Shown: positions 44,165 through 54,769, counted from the stretch's first letter. The stretch is 64,000 nucleotides of DNA from Rothia halotolerans (GCF_004136635.1 NZ_NOIU01000002.1:434001-498000); one strand, 5' to 3'. Program-made: numbers and translations. Notes: generated from the sequence alone by a model not told the origin.

Positions 44165-44382
44165 GCCGTTCCGGACGGCGCGAGGGCGGGGCTTCAACCT
44201 TAAGACAAGATTTAAGCTTCAGTTCACGGAGATCGCCGCCAAAATCTCAAGCTCAGGAAGAGGTTGAAACCCGCCGCTGGTCCGTTCTGCCGCGGCTGCG
44301 TCTCCGCCTGTCCCATCCCGCCCCCTGAGGGTCCGATCTGTTCCCGATTGCCCGGCGCAGCCCATAGAGCAGCCCGTGGAAA
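44165..44382. other. Intergenic stretch with partial inverted repeats
   Basis: AT-richer than its surroundings. GGCTTCAACC (44190 region) and GAGGTTGAAACCC (44261 region) could pair loosely, enclosing AGATTTAAGCTTCAG and AATCTCAAGCTCAG, which look like diverged copies of one another. No gene, tRNA or clear promoter is seen. Confidence 0.35.
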
Positions 44383-44428
44383 AAGCGGCCCGGCGGGCTC
44401 CCTCCTCGGGGAGCCCGCCGGGCCGCTT
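44383..44428. terminator. Strong bidirectional terminator between serB and the SDR gene
   Basis: A perfect 20-bp inverted repeat (44383-44402 with 44409-44428) with a 6-nt loop, preceded on the plus strand by GTGGAAA and followed by a short TTCC. Confidence 0.85.
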
Positions 44429-44442
44429 CCGGCTCGCGAAGG

Positions 44443-45192
44443 TCACGCCTCGGGGACGAAGCCCTTCGCGCCGCCCACGAGCTCGACGTGCCCGGAGGCG
44501 ACGTCGGCGGTCACCATGCGGGCGACCTCCTGCGCGAACTCCTCGACCGAGTACAGCTTCCCGGCCTCGGCCCGGCGCTCCTCCAGCGCACCCGGGCGGG
44601 CGCGGTTGAGCAGCGTCGCGGTCACGGTCCCCTCGATCATGTCCCCGGAGACCACCACGAGCTCGATCCCGCGCTCCTCCAGCGCCGGGATCTCCGCCAC
44701 GAGGGCGTCCTCGCCGGCCCGCTTGGACCGGGCCACGGCCTCGTACTCGGGCATGGTCTCGACCTCGTGGATGAAGTGCGCCTGGTGCGAGGTCACGAAG
44801 ACCACGCGCGAGCCGGGCTGCATGGCCTGGGCCGCGGTGCGCAGCAGGTCCAGCTGGGCGTCGCGGTTGAGCCGCAGGGCGTAGTCCTCGCCGAGGTCCG
44901 ACTCCATGCCTCCGGAGGCGTTGAGCACGAGCACGTCGAGCGTGCCGAAGTTCTGCACCGCCGCCGCGACGAGCGCCTCGACGTCGTCGTGGTCGGTGAT
45001 GTCGCCGCCGACCGCGACGGCGCGGCCGCCGGCCTCCTCGATGGCCTTGACCACCTTGTTGGCCCGGGGGGCCTTCTGACGGTAGTTCACGACGACGCTC
45101 GCGCCCTCGCCGGCGAGGATCCTGGCGGTGTCCGCCCCGACGCCTCGCGAGGAGCCGGTGACGATGATGGATTTCTGGTCGAGCTGACCCAT
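44443..45192 (-). CDS. SDR-family oxidoreductase with shifted active site
   Basis: 249 residues. The cofactor motif TGSSRGVG is at 12-19 and VVNYR follows the second strand, a pattern favouring NADP. The usual NNAG is NASGG, and the catalytic region reads TSHQ (Ser135) and PEYEAVARSK: Tyr150 and Lys157 are six residues apart instead of three. It may therefore have changed chemistry or be inactive. AAAGGAC precedes ATG 45192. It lies 43 bp after fabG on the same strand and its C-terminus lacks the FabG ending. Confidence 0.8.
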   Translation of the reverse strand: MGQLDQKSIIVTGSSRGVGADTARILAGEGASVVVNYRQKAPRANKVVKAIEEAGGRAVAVGGDITDHDDVEALVAAAVQNFGTLDVLVLNASGGMESDLGEDYALRLNRDAQLDLLRTAAQAMQPGSRVVFVTSHQAHFIHEVETMPEYEAVARSKRAGEDALVAEIPALEERGIELVVVSGDMIEGTVTATLLNRARPGALEERRAEAGKLYSVEEFAQEVARMVTADVASGHVELVGGAKGFVPEA

Positions 45193-45235
45193 GGGTGTCC
45201 TTTCCTGGTTCCGGATGTGTGAGCGGCGCAGTGCG

Positions 45236-45967
45236 TCAGTGTCCCATGCCGAGGCCGCCGTCGACGGGAATGACGGCGCCGGAGATGTATCCGGCCTCGT
45301 CCCCGGTCACCCAGCGGACCACGCGCGCGACCTCCTCGGGGGTGCCGAAGCGGTGCGCCGGGATGGTGTCCAGGTACTGCTTCTGCGTCTGTTCGGGGAG
45401 CACCGCCGTCATGTCGGTGTCGATGAAGCCGGGTGCGACCACGTTGGCCGTGACGTTGCGCGAGCCCAGCTCGCGGGTCAGCGAGCGGGCGATGCCCACC
45501 AGCCCGGCCTTGGAGGCGGAGTAGTTGATCTGCCCCGGCGAGCCGTACAGGCCCACGACCGAGGAGATCAGCACGACGCGGCCGAACTTCTTGCGCATGA
45601 ATCCCTTGGCGGCGCGCTGGACCACGCGGAAGGCGCCGCTGAGGTTGGTGTCGATGACGTCGGTGAAGTCCTCCTCCTTCATCCGCAGCAGCAGCGTGTC
45701 GCGGGTGACGCCGGCGTTGGCGACGAGGATCTCCACGGGGCCGTACTCGGCCTCGACGGCCTTGAAGGCGGCGTCGACCGACGCGGAGTCGGTCACATCG
45801 GCCTGCACGGCGAAGAAGCCCTCGGGTGCCTCCCCCGAGCGGTAGGTGATGCAGACGTTGTGCCCGGCCTCGCGGTAGGCCTCGGCGATGCTCCGGCCGA
45901 TGCCCCGGTTGCCTCCGGTGACGAGGACCGTCCGGGGCGTGGGGGTCTCGATGGTGTTCTCCGTCAT
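45236..45967 (-). CDS. fabG: 3-Oxoacyl-[ACP] reductase FabG
   Basis: 243 residues. TGGNRGIG (15-22), NAGVTRD, the catalytic Ser in LISSVVGLYG, YSASK and the C-terminal SGAVIPVDGGLGMGH are the FabG pattern. It reduces the 3-keto group in fatty-acid chain extension, using NADPH. ATG 45967 has AAAGGA upstream. The gene starts an operon with the SDR at 44443-45192 and is divergent from the DUF3099 gene. Without a linked fabH/fabF the assignment rests on sequence alone. Confidence 0.85.
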   Translation of the reverse strand: MTENTIETPTPRTVLVTGGNRGIGRSIAEAYREAGHNVCITYRSGEAPEGFFAVQADVTDSASVDAAFKAVEAEYGPVEILVANAGVTRDTLLLRMKEEDFTDVIDTNLSGAFRVVQRAAKGFMRKKFGRVVLISSVVGLYGSPGQINYSASKAGLVGIARSLTRELGSRNVTANVVAPGFIDTDMTAVLPEQTQKQYLDTIPAHRFGTPEEVARVVRWVTGDEAGYISGAVIPVDGGLGMGH

Positions 45968-46051
45968 ATGCGATCCTTTCGAGGGCGATGGACGACTCGA
46001 TCCGGGTCGGAGGGCGATCCGGGCCGATTCGAGAGGCCATTCAATAGGCCA

Positions 46052-46098
46052 ATCGGTCTCCACTGTTGCGGCATTCAGTGGCCATCCTATCGGTCTCC
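46052..46098. repeat. 10-bp direct repeat upstream of fabG
   Basis: ATCGGTCTCC occurs at 46052-46061 and 46089-46098, 37 bp apart, about 90-130 bp upstream of the fabG start. A minus-strand -10-like TAGGAT (46090-46085) overlaps the second copy. The repeat may bind a regulator. Confidence 0.4.
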
Positions 46099-46178
46099 CC
46101 AGACCCTGCCCGCGCGCCGTCCGCGGCCGGACCGCGAAGGATCCTCGTCCAGGGGGCGCGCAGAGGAACCCGAAGTGG

Positions 46179-46184
46179 GATAAT
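46179..46184 (+). promoter_or_regulatory. Promoter -10 of the DUF3099-SURF1 cluster
   Basis: GATAAT in GTGGGATAATGG, about 55 nt ahead of the normal AGGAGGT ribosome site at 46228 and ATG 46241. No convincing -35. Confidence 0.45.
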
Positions 46185-46240
46185 GGAATGCTGAGTCAGG
46201 TCCCCCCGGGGCCTGCGCACGATCCCAGGAGGTGACCGGC

Positions 46241-46750
46241 ATGGCCCGATCGCGGCACAACGGGCCCGAAGAGCCCGAGGAGGTCCACTCCATCACCACC
46301 GCGCACGGAGCCCACAGCCAGGACGTCGACGCCCGGATGAAGCGGTACGCGTTCCAGATGGGGCTGCGCATCGTCTGCCTCATCGTGGCGGTCCTGGTGG
46401 ACGGCTGGCTGCGCTGGGTCGCGGTGGCCGGCGTCGCGATCCTCCCCTGGGTCGCCGTGGTGCTGGCCAACGGCAGCGACCGCGCCGAGGTCAGGGGCGC
46501 CGACTACCTGCCTGAGCAGACCCCGCCGCAGCTGGGCGCCGGCCCCGCCGAGGACGCAGGGGCGCAGACCCGGACGAGCGGGACGGAGCAGGCGGGCGAC
46601 GCCGGCTCCCCCGGCCCGGACGCCCAGGACGCGGACGACGTCCCCGGCGCGGAGGACGACGTCATCGAGGGCGAGTTCCGCCCGGGCCACCTCCACGACG
46701 ATCACGAGGATGAGAGCGGCGGGCGACGGCCCGGCGGAGAGGAGCGCTGA
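46241..46750 (+). CDS. DUF3099 membrane protein
   Basis: 169 residues. The N-terminal part (VHSITTAHGAHSQDVDARMK, then two close helices LRIVCLIVAVLVDGW and VAVAGVAILPWVAVVLA) matches DUF3099, a family limited to Actinobacteria with unknown function. The C-terminal 90 residues are acidic and Gly-rich, probably disordered. AGGAGGT is 6-7 nt before ATG 46241. It lies 2 bp ahead of the next gene and so is co-transcribed with it and SURF1. Confidence 0.8.
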   Translation: MARSRHNGPEEPEEVHSITTAHGAHSQDVDARMKRYAFQMGLRIVCLIVAVLVDGWLRWVAVAGVAILPWVAVVLANGSDRAEVRGADYLPEQTPPQLGAGPAEDAGAQTRTSGTEQAGDAGSPGPDAQDADDVPGAEDDVIEGEFRPGHLHDDHEDESGGRRPGGEER

Positions 46751-46752
46751 GC

Positions 46753-46986
46753 ATGGACCTGACGGATCTGCTGGGAGAGCGCGAGGCCGAGCGCCCCGTC
46801 TGCTCCCGCCGGGGGTGCACCGCCGAGGGACTGCACAGGATCGAGTGGAACAATCCCAAGGTGCACACCCCCGAGCGCCGCAAGGTCTGGCTCGCCTGCG
46901 ACGAGCACCGGGACTGGCTCGCCGACTTCCTCAAGGCCCGGGGGTTCCTCAAGCGCGTCGTCCCGATCGGGGACGAGGCCCCCTAG
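46753..46986 (+). CDS. Small Cys/His-rich actinobacterial protein
   Basis: 77 residues with Cys17, Cys22, Cys49 and His52 arranged like a zinc knuckle (CSRRGC and CDEH). The core HRIEWNNPKVHTPERRKVW is highly basic and well formed. Homologues, often named acetone carboxylase by transferred annotation, sit between DUF3099 and SURF1 genes in related genomes as far as I know. There is no carboxylase domain. A metal-binding or regulatory role connected with cytochrome oxidase assembly is inferred from position only. Confidence 0.7.
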   Translation: MDLTDLLGEREAERPVCSRRGCTAEGLHRIEWNNPKVHTPERRKVWLACDEHRDWLADFLKARGFLKRVVPIGDEAP

Positions 46987-47041
46987 CACCGTCCCGGCCC
47001 CACGCCCCACCGACTCCCGCAGCCGCGGAGAAAGCGCCCAC

Positions 47042-48022
47042 GTGTACAGATTCCTCTTGACCGGCAAATGGATCGGCGCCTTCCTCCTGTGCGTCCTGTT
47101 CTCCCTCCTGTGCGTCTACCTGGCGGGCTGGCAGATGGACCGCAAGGAGGCGATGGACTACACCAACAGCCGGATCGCGGAGAACTACGAGGCGGCCCCG
47201 GAGACCTTCGCCGAGGCGGGCGGGAACTTCGAGCGGATGGACCCGGACCTGCAGTGGCAGCCGGTGGAGATGACGGGCAGCTACCACCCGGAGGACGAGG
47301 CCCTGGTCCGCAACCGGCCGCACAACGGCCAGGTCGGCTTCGAGGTGCTCGTCCCCTTCACCACCGAGGAGGGGCAGACGGTGATCCTCGACCGCGGCTG
47401 GATGCCCACCGGGGACAACAACACCGCCCCGGCCCAGGAGGTCCCCGCGCCGCCGGAGGGGACCGTCACCGTGACCGCGCGGCTGCACGCCCCGGAGGAC
47501 TCCACCGGACGGCAGTCCCCCGACGGCCAGCTGCCCTCGATCGACCTGACCGACTACGCGCAGCGGCTGGACTACCCGGTGCAGCAGGGCGCCTACGGCA
47601 TCATGGCCTCGGAGGATCCCTCCCCCGCCCAGACCCCGCAGGCCCTGGCCGCGCCCGAGCAGGACGCCGGCCCCAACCTCTCCTACTCCCTGCAGTGGTA
47701 CGCCTTCGCCGTGCTGATCTACGTGGCCTACGGCTGGTGCGCGCGGCAGAAGGTCCGCAACGACCGCCTGGACGCGCAGCTGGCGGCCGAGCTGGAGGAG
47801 TACTACGGCGCCTTCTACGACGAGCAGGGCCGGTACATCGGCGAGGACGACGAGGCGGTGGTGCGCCGCCGCATGGAGATGATCGACGACATGCCGCGGC
47901 ACATGAAGGCCATCGTCCGCCCCAAGCCCGCCAGGAAGCGGCGCGGGGTCACGGACGAGGAGGCCGAGGACGCGGACCTCGACGCCCTCGCCGAGGCGGA
48001 GGCGCCCCGCCGGAGCCGCTGA
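47042..48022 (+). CDS. SURF1-family cytochrome oxidase assembly protein
   Basis: 326 residues. Two membrane helices, WIGAFLLCVLFSLLCVYLAG near the start and WYAFAVLIYVAYGW near residue 225, flank an extracytoplasmic domain with the SURF1 features GWQMDRKE, NRPHNGQVGFEVLVPF and LDRGWMP. SURF1 helps place heme A in the oxidase subunit I. The C-terminal 80 residues form a charged cytosolic tail that SURF1 proteins usually lack or have shorter. The start is GTG 47042. ctaA and ctaB for heme A are encoded 9 kb downstream. Confidence 0.9.
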   Translation: MYRFLLTGKWIGAFLLCVLFSLLCVYLAGWQMDRKEAMDYTNSRIAENYEAAPETFAEAGGNFERMDPDLQWQPVEMTGSYHPEDEALVRNRPHNGQVGFEVLVPFTTEEGQTVILDRGWMPTGDNNTAPAQEVPAPPEGTVTVTARLHAPEDSTGRQSPDGQLPSIDLTDYAQRLDYPVQQGAYGIMASEDPSPAQTPQALAAPEQDAGPNLSYSLQWYAFAVLIYVAYGWCARQKVRNDRLDAQLAAELEEYYGAFYDEQGRYIGEDDEAVVRRRMEMIDDMPRHMKAIVRPKPARKRRGVTDEEAEDADLDALAEAEAPRRSR

Positions 48023-48196
48023 GGCGGGCAGGCCGGGAACGGCCTAGCCCGCCGGGGAATGCGAGAGGGTGGGTCCGGCGCCGCCGGGAAGGTGCTCTCC
48101 TCCGCCCCTGCTGAGCCGTCCAGCCCGTCGTCGCCCGGGTGCTGTCCCGCCCTTCGTCATCGGGATGACCGTCCTCCCGGCGTCGCCGGACGAACA

Positions 48197-48234
48197 GGGG
48201 CCGCCCCGGGACCCCTGAGGGCCGGGACGGCCCC
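48197..48234. terminator. Hairpin between SURF1 and the ABC-F gene
   Basis: Arms 48197-48209 and 48222-48234 pair at 12 of 13 positions with a 12-nt loop; both converging genes end nearby. Confidence 0.6.
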
Positions 48235-48256
48235 GCCCTGCCGTGAGCCGAGGGGA

Positions 48257-49855
<1,599 letters not shown>

Positions 49856-49913
49856 GGGAGCGTGCTCGACCTTTCGACGAAGAATGGAATGGGTGTGTGA
49901 CGGGCGGAACCGA

Positions 49914-49954
49914 TCAAGGGGCCGGACCCACGGCGTGTGGTCCCGGCCCCTTGA
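49914..49954 (-). terminator. Terminator of the suf operon
   Basis: Perfect 12-bp inverted repeat (49914-49925 with 49943-49954), 17 bp after the last suf gene stop and 59 bp before the ABC-F start. Confidence 0.75.
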
Positions 49955-49970
49955 ATCGTCGCGTCTCGTC

Positions 49971-50309
49971 CTAGATGTTGAACCCGAGGGCGCGCATCTG
50001 GTCGCGACCGTCCTCGGTGATTCTCTCAGGACCCCACGGCGGCATCCAAACCCAGTTGACGTGCCACTCGTCGACCAGCGCGTCGATGTTCTGGGCCACC
50101 TGCTCCTCGATGACGTCCTGGAGCGGGCACGCGGCCGTGGTCAGGGTCATGTCCATGACCAGGGATCCGTCCTCGTCCCAGCGGGTGCCGTAGAGCAGGC
50201 CCAGGTCCACGATGTTGACGCCGAGCTCCGGGTCGATCACGTTGGCCAGGGCGTCCTCGATCTCCTGGGTGGAGGGACGGCTCTGGGGTGCGGCGGTCTG
50301 CTCGCTCAT
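49971..50309 (-). CDS. DUF59/SufT-like Fe-S assembly protein
   Basis: 112 residues. The family motif VIDPELGVNIVDLGLLYG is followed by LTTAACPLQDVIEEQV, with the reactive Cys of DUF59 proteins. SufT and its relatives help mature Fe-S proteins. The ATG overlaps the sufC stop (ATGA), so it is produced with SufC. This is the last gene of the suf operon; no sufS or sufU gene lies between them. Confidence 0.9.
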   Translation of the reverse strand: MSEQTAAPQSRPSTQEIEDALANVIDPELGVNIVDLGLLYGTRWDEDGSLVMDMTLTTAACPLQDVIEEQVAQNIDALVDEWHVNWVWMPPWGPERITEDGRDQMRALGFNI

Positions 50310-51070
50310 GCGGCGGCCCCCTTCAGGTAGTTGACGTAGCCCTCCTCCTCCAGTCGATCCGCCAGCTCGGCGCCGCCCTGGTCGGCGACCTTGCCGTCGA
50401 CGAAGACGTGCACGAAGTCCGGCTTGATGTAGCGGAGGATGCGGGTGTAGTGGGTGATGAGCATGACGCCCATCTCGTTGCCCTGGTGGGCGCGGTTCAC
50501 GCCCTCGGAGACGACCTGCAGGGCGTCGATGTCCAGGCCCGAGTCGGTCTCGTCGAGGATGGCGAACTTCGGGCGCAGCAGCTCGAGCTGGAGGATCTCG
50601 TGGCGCTTCTTCTCGCCGCCGGAGAAGCCCTCGTTGACGTTGCGGGAGACGAAGTCCGGGTCGATCTTCAGCTCGCCCATCGCGTTCTTGACGTCCTTGG
50701 TCCAGGTGCGCAGGGCCGGGGCCTCGCCGTCGATGGCGGTCTTGGCCGAGCGCAGGAAGTTGGACATCGTGACGCCGGGGATCTCGACCGGGTACTGCAT
50801 GGCCAGGAAGAGCCCGGCGCGGGCCCGCTCGTCGACCGACATCGCGGTGACGTCCTCGCCGTCCAGCAGGATCTCGCCCGAGTCGACCTGGTACTTCGGG
50901 TGCCCCGCGACGGTCGAGGCCAGGGTCGACTTGCCGGAGCCGTTGGGGCCCATGATCGCGTGGATCTCGCCGGAGTTGATGGTCAGGTTGACGCCCTTGA
51001 GGATGGGCTTGGTGTTCTCGTCGTCCAGGATGACGGAGACGTGGAGGTCCTTGATTTCAAGAGTGGACAA
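50306..51070 (-). CDS. sufC: Fe-S assembly ATPase SufC
   Basis: 254-residue ABC-type ATPase. Walker A GPNGSGKST, the FLAMQYPVEIPGV segment, the signature FSGGEKKR, Walker B FAILDETDSGLD and VITHYTRIL are all SufC hallmarks. It drives conformational changes in the SufBD scaffold. The start is a TTG at 51070 with AGGAGA 8 nt upstream; no closer ATG or GTG in frame fits. The gene follows sufD after 52 bp. Confidence 0.97.
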   Translation of the reverse strand: MSTLEIKDLHVSVILDDENTKPILKGVNLTINSGEIHAIMGPNGSGKSTLASTVAGHPKYQVDSGEILLDGEDVTAMSVDERARAGLFLAMQYPVEIPGVTMSNFLRSAKTAIDGEAPALRTWTKDVKNAMGELKIDPDFVSRNVNEGFSGGEKKRHEILQLELLRPKFAILDETDSGLDIDALQVVSEGVNRAHQGNEMGVMLITHYTRILRYIKPDFVHVFVDGKVADQGGAELADRLEEEGYVNYLKGAAA

Positions 51071-51122
51071 TGAATTCTCCTCGTGGGAAGTGAAGGGTGT
51101 GGGGATGCGGTGACGCAGGTGG

Positions 51123-52436
51123 TCAGTTGTCGCTGAGAGCGAGCTCGGCCTCGAAGGCCTCCATGAGGGACTCCTCGAGCTCGGGCACGCGGATCTGCTG
51201 CACGATCTCGTTGAGGAAGCCCCGGACCACCAGGCGGCGCGCCTGCTTCTCCGGGATGCCGCGGGCCATCAGGTACCACAGGTGCTCGTCGTCCATCTGG
51301 CCGGTGGTCGAGGCGTGCCCGGCGCCCTCGATGACGCCGGTCTCGATCTCCAGGTTGGGCACCGAGTCGGCGCGGGCGCCGTCGGTCAGCACGAGGTTCT
51401 GGTTCTTCTCGTAGCTGTCGGTGCCCTCCGCCTCCTTCTGGATCAGCACGTCGCCGACCCAGACGGTCCGTGCGCCCTCGCCCTGCAGGGCGCCCTTGTA
51501 CAGGACGTTGGAGGTGTTGCGCGGGGCGTTGTGGTCGACGAAGGAGCGGTGCTCCAGGTGCTGGCCCGAGTCGGCGTAGTACAGGCCGAACATCTGGGCG
51601 CTGCCGCCCTCGTCCGCGTAGCGGACGTTGGAGTTCAGCCGGACGATGCGGCCGCCCAGGGTCACGGCGATGTGCTTGTAGCTGGCGTCCTTGCCGACCT
51701 CGGCGTCGTGCTGGCCGACGTGCACCGCGTCCTCGTCCCAGCGCTGCAGCGAGATGAGCGTCAGCGTCGCGCCCTCGCGGACCAGGGTCTCGACGTTGCC
51801 GTTGTGCAGCGAGGAGCCGGTGTGCTCGATCACCACGGTGGTGTGCGAGTTGGCGCCGGCCTCGATCACCAGGTGGCTGTTGGAGCGCCGCTCGGCGTCG
51901 CGGCCGGCGATCCGCACGGTGACGGGCTCGCGGCGCTCGGCGTTCTCGGGGATCCGCACGTAGCGCGCCGGACCGGCGTTGGCCGAGCCGACGACGGCGG
52001 CCCGGTCGGCCGGGCGCAGCACCGTGTCGCGGGGCTCCTGGCCGTCGGCGAGGGTGCCGGCGTCCCAGCCCTCGGGGACGTCGAGGGTGTACTCCGCCGC
52101 GGGGTCGCCCTCGCGGTCCTCGCTCGCGACGTCCTCGAAGACCCGCTGGAGCTGCTTCACCGGGCTGAACCGCCACTCCTCCTCGCGGCCCGTGGGCAGC
52201 GAGAAGTCGGCGACGTCGAAGCTCCAGGGCCGCTCGGCGCGCGAGTGCATGACCTGCGAGTCGGAACCGGCGTTCGCCGATCGGCGGGCCCGGATGGTGT
52301 CGTCGGTCGCCAGGTCCGGGGAGAGCTTCTCGCCCTCCTGGTCCATGCCGGGGATCGCGGGACGCGACTCCCCGACGACGACGCCGTCCACCTTCTCCGA
52401 GGCCTCGGTCTTCTCCGCTTTTATCTGATCAGTCAT
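51123..52436 (-). CDS. sufD: Fe-S assembly scaffold protein SufD
   Basis: 437 residues. The right-handed beta-helix core is recognisable by VVIEHTGSSLHNGNVETLV and the SFVDHNAPRN stretch. SufD pairs with SufB and needs SufC. The N-terminal 60 residues are polar and probably flexible. The gap to sufB is only 3 bp, so both subunits are made in step. The C-terminal RGFLNEIVQQIRVPELEE matches the family. Confidence 0.95.
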   Translation of the reverse strand: MTDQIKAEKTEASEKVDGVVVGESRPAIPGMDQEGEKLSPDLATDDTIRARRSANAGSDSQVMHSRAERPWSFDVADFSLPTGREEEWRFSPVKQLQRVFEDVASEDREGDPAAEYTLDVPEGWDAGTLADGQEPRDTVLRPADRAAVVGSANAGPARYVRIPENAERREPVTVRIAGRDAERRSNSHLVIEAGANSHTTVVIEHTGSSLHNGNVETLVREGATLTLISLQRWDEDAVHVGQHDAEVGKDASYKHIAVTLGGRIVRLNSNVRYADEGGSAQMFGLYYADSGQHLEHRSFVDHNAPRNTSNVLYKGALQGEGARTVWVGDVLIQKEAEGTDSYEKNQNLVLTDGARADSVPNLEIETGVIEGAGHASTTGQMDDEHLWYLMARGIPEKQARRLVVRGFLNEIVQQIRVPELEESLMEAFEAELALSDN

Positions 52437-52439
52437 GTT

Positions 52440-53897
52440 CTAGCCTACGGATCCTTCCATCTGGAGTTCGATAAGACGGTTCAGCTCGAGCGCGTACTCC
52501 ATGGGCAGCTCGCGCGCGATGGGCTCCACGAACCCGCGCACGATCATGGCCATCGCCTCGTCCTCGGGCAGGCCGCGCTGCATCAGGTAGAACAGCTGCT
52601 CCTCCGAGACGCGCGAGACGGTCGCCTCGTGGCCGAGGGTCACCTCGTCCTCGCGGATGTCGATGTACGGGTACGTGTCCGATCGCGAGATCGTGTCCAC
52701 CAGCAGCGCGTCGCACACCACGTTGTTCTTGGAGTGCTTGGCGCCCTCGCGGATCTGCACCAGACCGCGGTACGCGGCCCGGCCGCCGCCGCGGGCGACC
52801 GACTTGGAGACGATCGAGCTGGAGGTGTTGGGGGCGATGTGCACCATCTTGGAGCCGGTGTCCTGGTGCTGGCCCTCGCCGGCGAAGGCGATGGACAGGG
52901 TCTCACCCTTGGCGTGCTCGCCGACCATGTACACGGCCGGGTACTTCTGGGTCACCTTGGAGCCGATGTTGCCGTCGATCCACTCCATGGTGGCGCCCTC
53001 GTGGGCGATCGCGCGCTTGGTCACCAGGTTGTACACGTTGTTCGACCAGTTCTGGATGGTCGTGTAGCGCACCCGGGCGTTCTTCTTCGCGATGATCTCG
53101 ACGACGGCCGAGTGCAGCGAGTCCGACTTGTAGATCGGCGCGGTGCAGCCCTCGATGTAGTGGACGTAGGAGTCCTCGTCGGCGATGATCAGCGTCCGCT
53201 CGAACTGGCCCATGTTCTCGGTGTTGATCCGGAAGTAGGCCTGCAGAGGGATCTCCACGTGCACCCCCGGCGGGACGTACACGAAGGAGCCGCCCGACCA
53301 CACGGCGGTGTTCAGCGCGGCGAACTTGTTGTCGCCCACCGGGATCACGGTGCCGAAGTACTCCTCGAAGAACTCGGGGTGCTCCTTCAGCGCGGTGTCC
53401 GTGTCCATGAAGATGACGCCCTGGGCCTCCAGGTCCTCGCGGATCTGGTGGTAGACGACCTCGGACTCGTACTGGGCGGCGACGCCGGCGACCAGGCGGT
53501 TGCGCTCGGCCTCGGGGATGCCCAGCTTCTCGTAGGTGTCCCGGATCTCCTCGGGGAGGTCCTCCCAGGTCTCCGCCTGCTTCTCGGTGGAGCGGACGAA
53601 GTACTTGATGTTGTCGAAGTCGATCCCGGAGAGATCGGCGCCCCAGTTGGGCATGGGCTTGCGGTCGAAGAACTTCAGCGCCTTGAGGCGGAGGTTCAGC
53701 ATCCACTCGGGCTCGTCCTTCTTGCCGGAGATGTCGCGGACGACGTCCTCGCTCAGGCCGCGCTGGGCCGCCTTGCCGGCCTCGTCGGAGTCGTACCAGC
53801 CGTACTGGTAGTGGCCGATGCCCTCGAGCTCCGGGTTCCTCTCCAAGATGTCGGTGATGACGTTACCGTCGGCTGTGCGCTCAACTTGTTCAGTCAT
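52440..53897 (-). CDS. sufB: Fe-S assembly scaffold protein SufB
   Basis: 485 residues. SufB holds the nascent Fe-S cluster with SufD. Family features include [60 protein letters not shown] and the C-terminal [19 protein letters not shown]. Its ATG overlaps the sufR stop by 8 bp. sufB follows the repressor gene directly, an actinobacterial order. Confidence 0.97.
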   Translation of the reverse strand: MTEQVERTADGNVITDILERNPELEGIGHYQYGWYDSDEAGKAAQRGLSEDVVRDISGKKDEPEWMLNLRLKALKFFDRKPMPNWGADLSGIDFDNIKYFVRSTEKQAETWEDLPEEIRDTYEKLGIPEAERNRLVAGVAAQYESEVVYHQIREDLEAQGVIFMDTDTALKEHPEFFEEYFGTVIPVGDNKFAALNTAVWSGGSFVYVPPGVHVEIPLQAYFRINTENMGQFERTLIIADEDSYVHYIEGCTAPIYKSDSLHSAVVEIIAKKNARVRYTTIQNWSNNVYNLVTKRAIAHEGATMEWIDGNIGSKVTQKYPAVYMVGEHAKGETLSIAFAGEGQHQDTGSKMVHIAPNTSSSIVSKSVARGGGRAAYRGLVQIREGAKHSKNNVVCDALLVDTISRSDTYPYIDIREDEVTLGHEATVSRVSEEQLFYLMQRGLPEDEAMAMIVRGFVEPIARELPMEYALELNRLIELQMEGSVG

Positions 53898-54690
53898 GGG
53901 ACCTTTCCTTGCTGATGGGCGCTCCTCGGTGAGAAGCGTGGTTTTGCTGCTTCCCGCGTGCCAACGGGATGTGTGTGGTGCAGACGTGGGCGCCCCCGGC
54001 CATGGTGGACAGGCGCCGGACGTCGACTCCCAGGAGGGAGGCGATCATCCGGGTCTCCTGCTCGCAGAACTGGGGGAACTGCGCCGCCAGATCGCGGACG
54101 GGGCAGTGCCCCTGGCAGAACTGGATGCTGGAGAGCAGGTGCTCCGGGAGCTCGACCGTCTTGGCCGCCTCCCCCATGGCCATCACCGAGGTGCTGGCGA
54201 CGAAGCCGTCCCTGGTCATGGCCCCGGCCAGCGCCCGGGTCCTGTCCGCGATGTCGGAGCCCGCGGCGTCGACGATCGGACGGTAGCGGCGCTCCATCTC
54301 CTCGAACCGGCGTCGTGCGAACTCCTCCAGGGCCTCGTCGCCGAGGGCCTCGCGCAGGGCGCTGAGCGACTCGACGGCGATGTCCAGGTAGTCGTTGCCC
54401 AGCTGGGCGTGCCCCTGGGGCGCGATGACGTAGCGGCGCGCCGGCCGCCCCGCCCCCGCTCCCTGCTTGCGGACGAGGGTCACCTCGATGAGCTGGTCCC
54501 TCTCCAGGGCCTCCAGGTGCCGCCTGATGGCGGCGGGAGTGAGGCTCAGGGCGCTGCCCAGGTCAGCGGCGGAGACCGGACCGTGAGCAAGAACACCCTG
54601 GAGGACCCGGTCCCGGGTCCTCTCCTCGGCGTCGGCTGCGCCCCGCGCCGGGGCGCTCTGTTCTTGGGCTATTTGCTTCACGGAATACAC
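53890..54690 (-). CDS. Fe-S-sensing suf repressor (SufR-like)
   Basis: 266 residues. A winged helix-turn-helix of the DeoR/ArsR type ([33 protein letters not shown]) sits at the N-terminus. The C-terminal part carries the Cys set CQGHC, FCEQE and VCTTH, expected to hold a [4Fe-4S] cluster that reports Fe-S supply. It represses the suf operon from within it. The GTG start at 54690 lies 6 nt after the -10 CATACT, so the message is probably leaderless. Confidence 0.9.
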   Translation of the reverse strand: MYSVKQIAQEQSAPARGAADAEERTRDRVLQGVLAHGPVSAADLGSALSLTPAAIRRHLEALERDQLIEVTLVRKQGAGAGRPARRYVIAPQGHAQLGNDYLDIAVESLSALREALGDEALEEFARRRFEEMERRYRPIVDAAGSDIADRTRALAGAMTRDGFVASTSVMAMGEAAKTVELPEHLLSSIQFCQGHCPVRDLAAQFPQFCEQETRMIASLLGVDVRRLSTMAGGAHVCTTHIPLARGKQQNHASHRGAPISKERSHD

Positions 54691-54702
54691 AACTGAAGTA
54701 TG
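54676..54702 (-). promoter_or_regulatory. sufR promoter and operator-like repeat
   Basis: On the minus strand -10 CATACT (54702-54697) is followed by 6 nt and the GTG start at 54690. CTTCA and TGAAG (54676-54680 with 54694-54698) form an inverted repeat with a 13-bp gap over the start of transcription, a good position for autorepression by SufR. Weak evidence for the exact site. Confidence 0.45.
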
Positions 54703-54769
54703 TCCTAATTTATTCCCCCTTCGCCACTAAGGGGAGCCTTGCCCCGGGGCATCCCGGGGCGTTCCCGCG

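Noticed and set aside
44165-44382. tRNA or small structured RNA after serB
   Set aside because: Partial repeats only; no acceptor stem, anticodon loop or T-loop pattern found.
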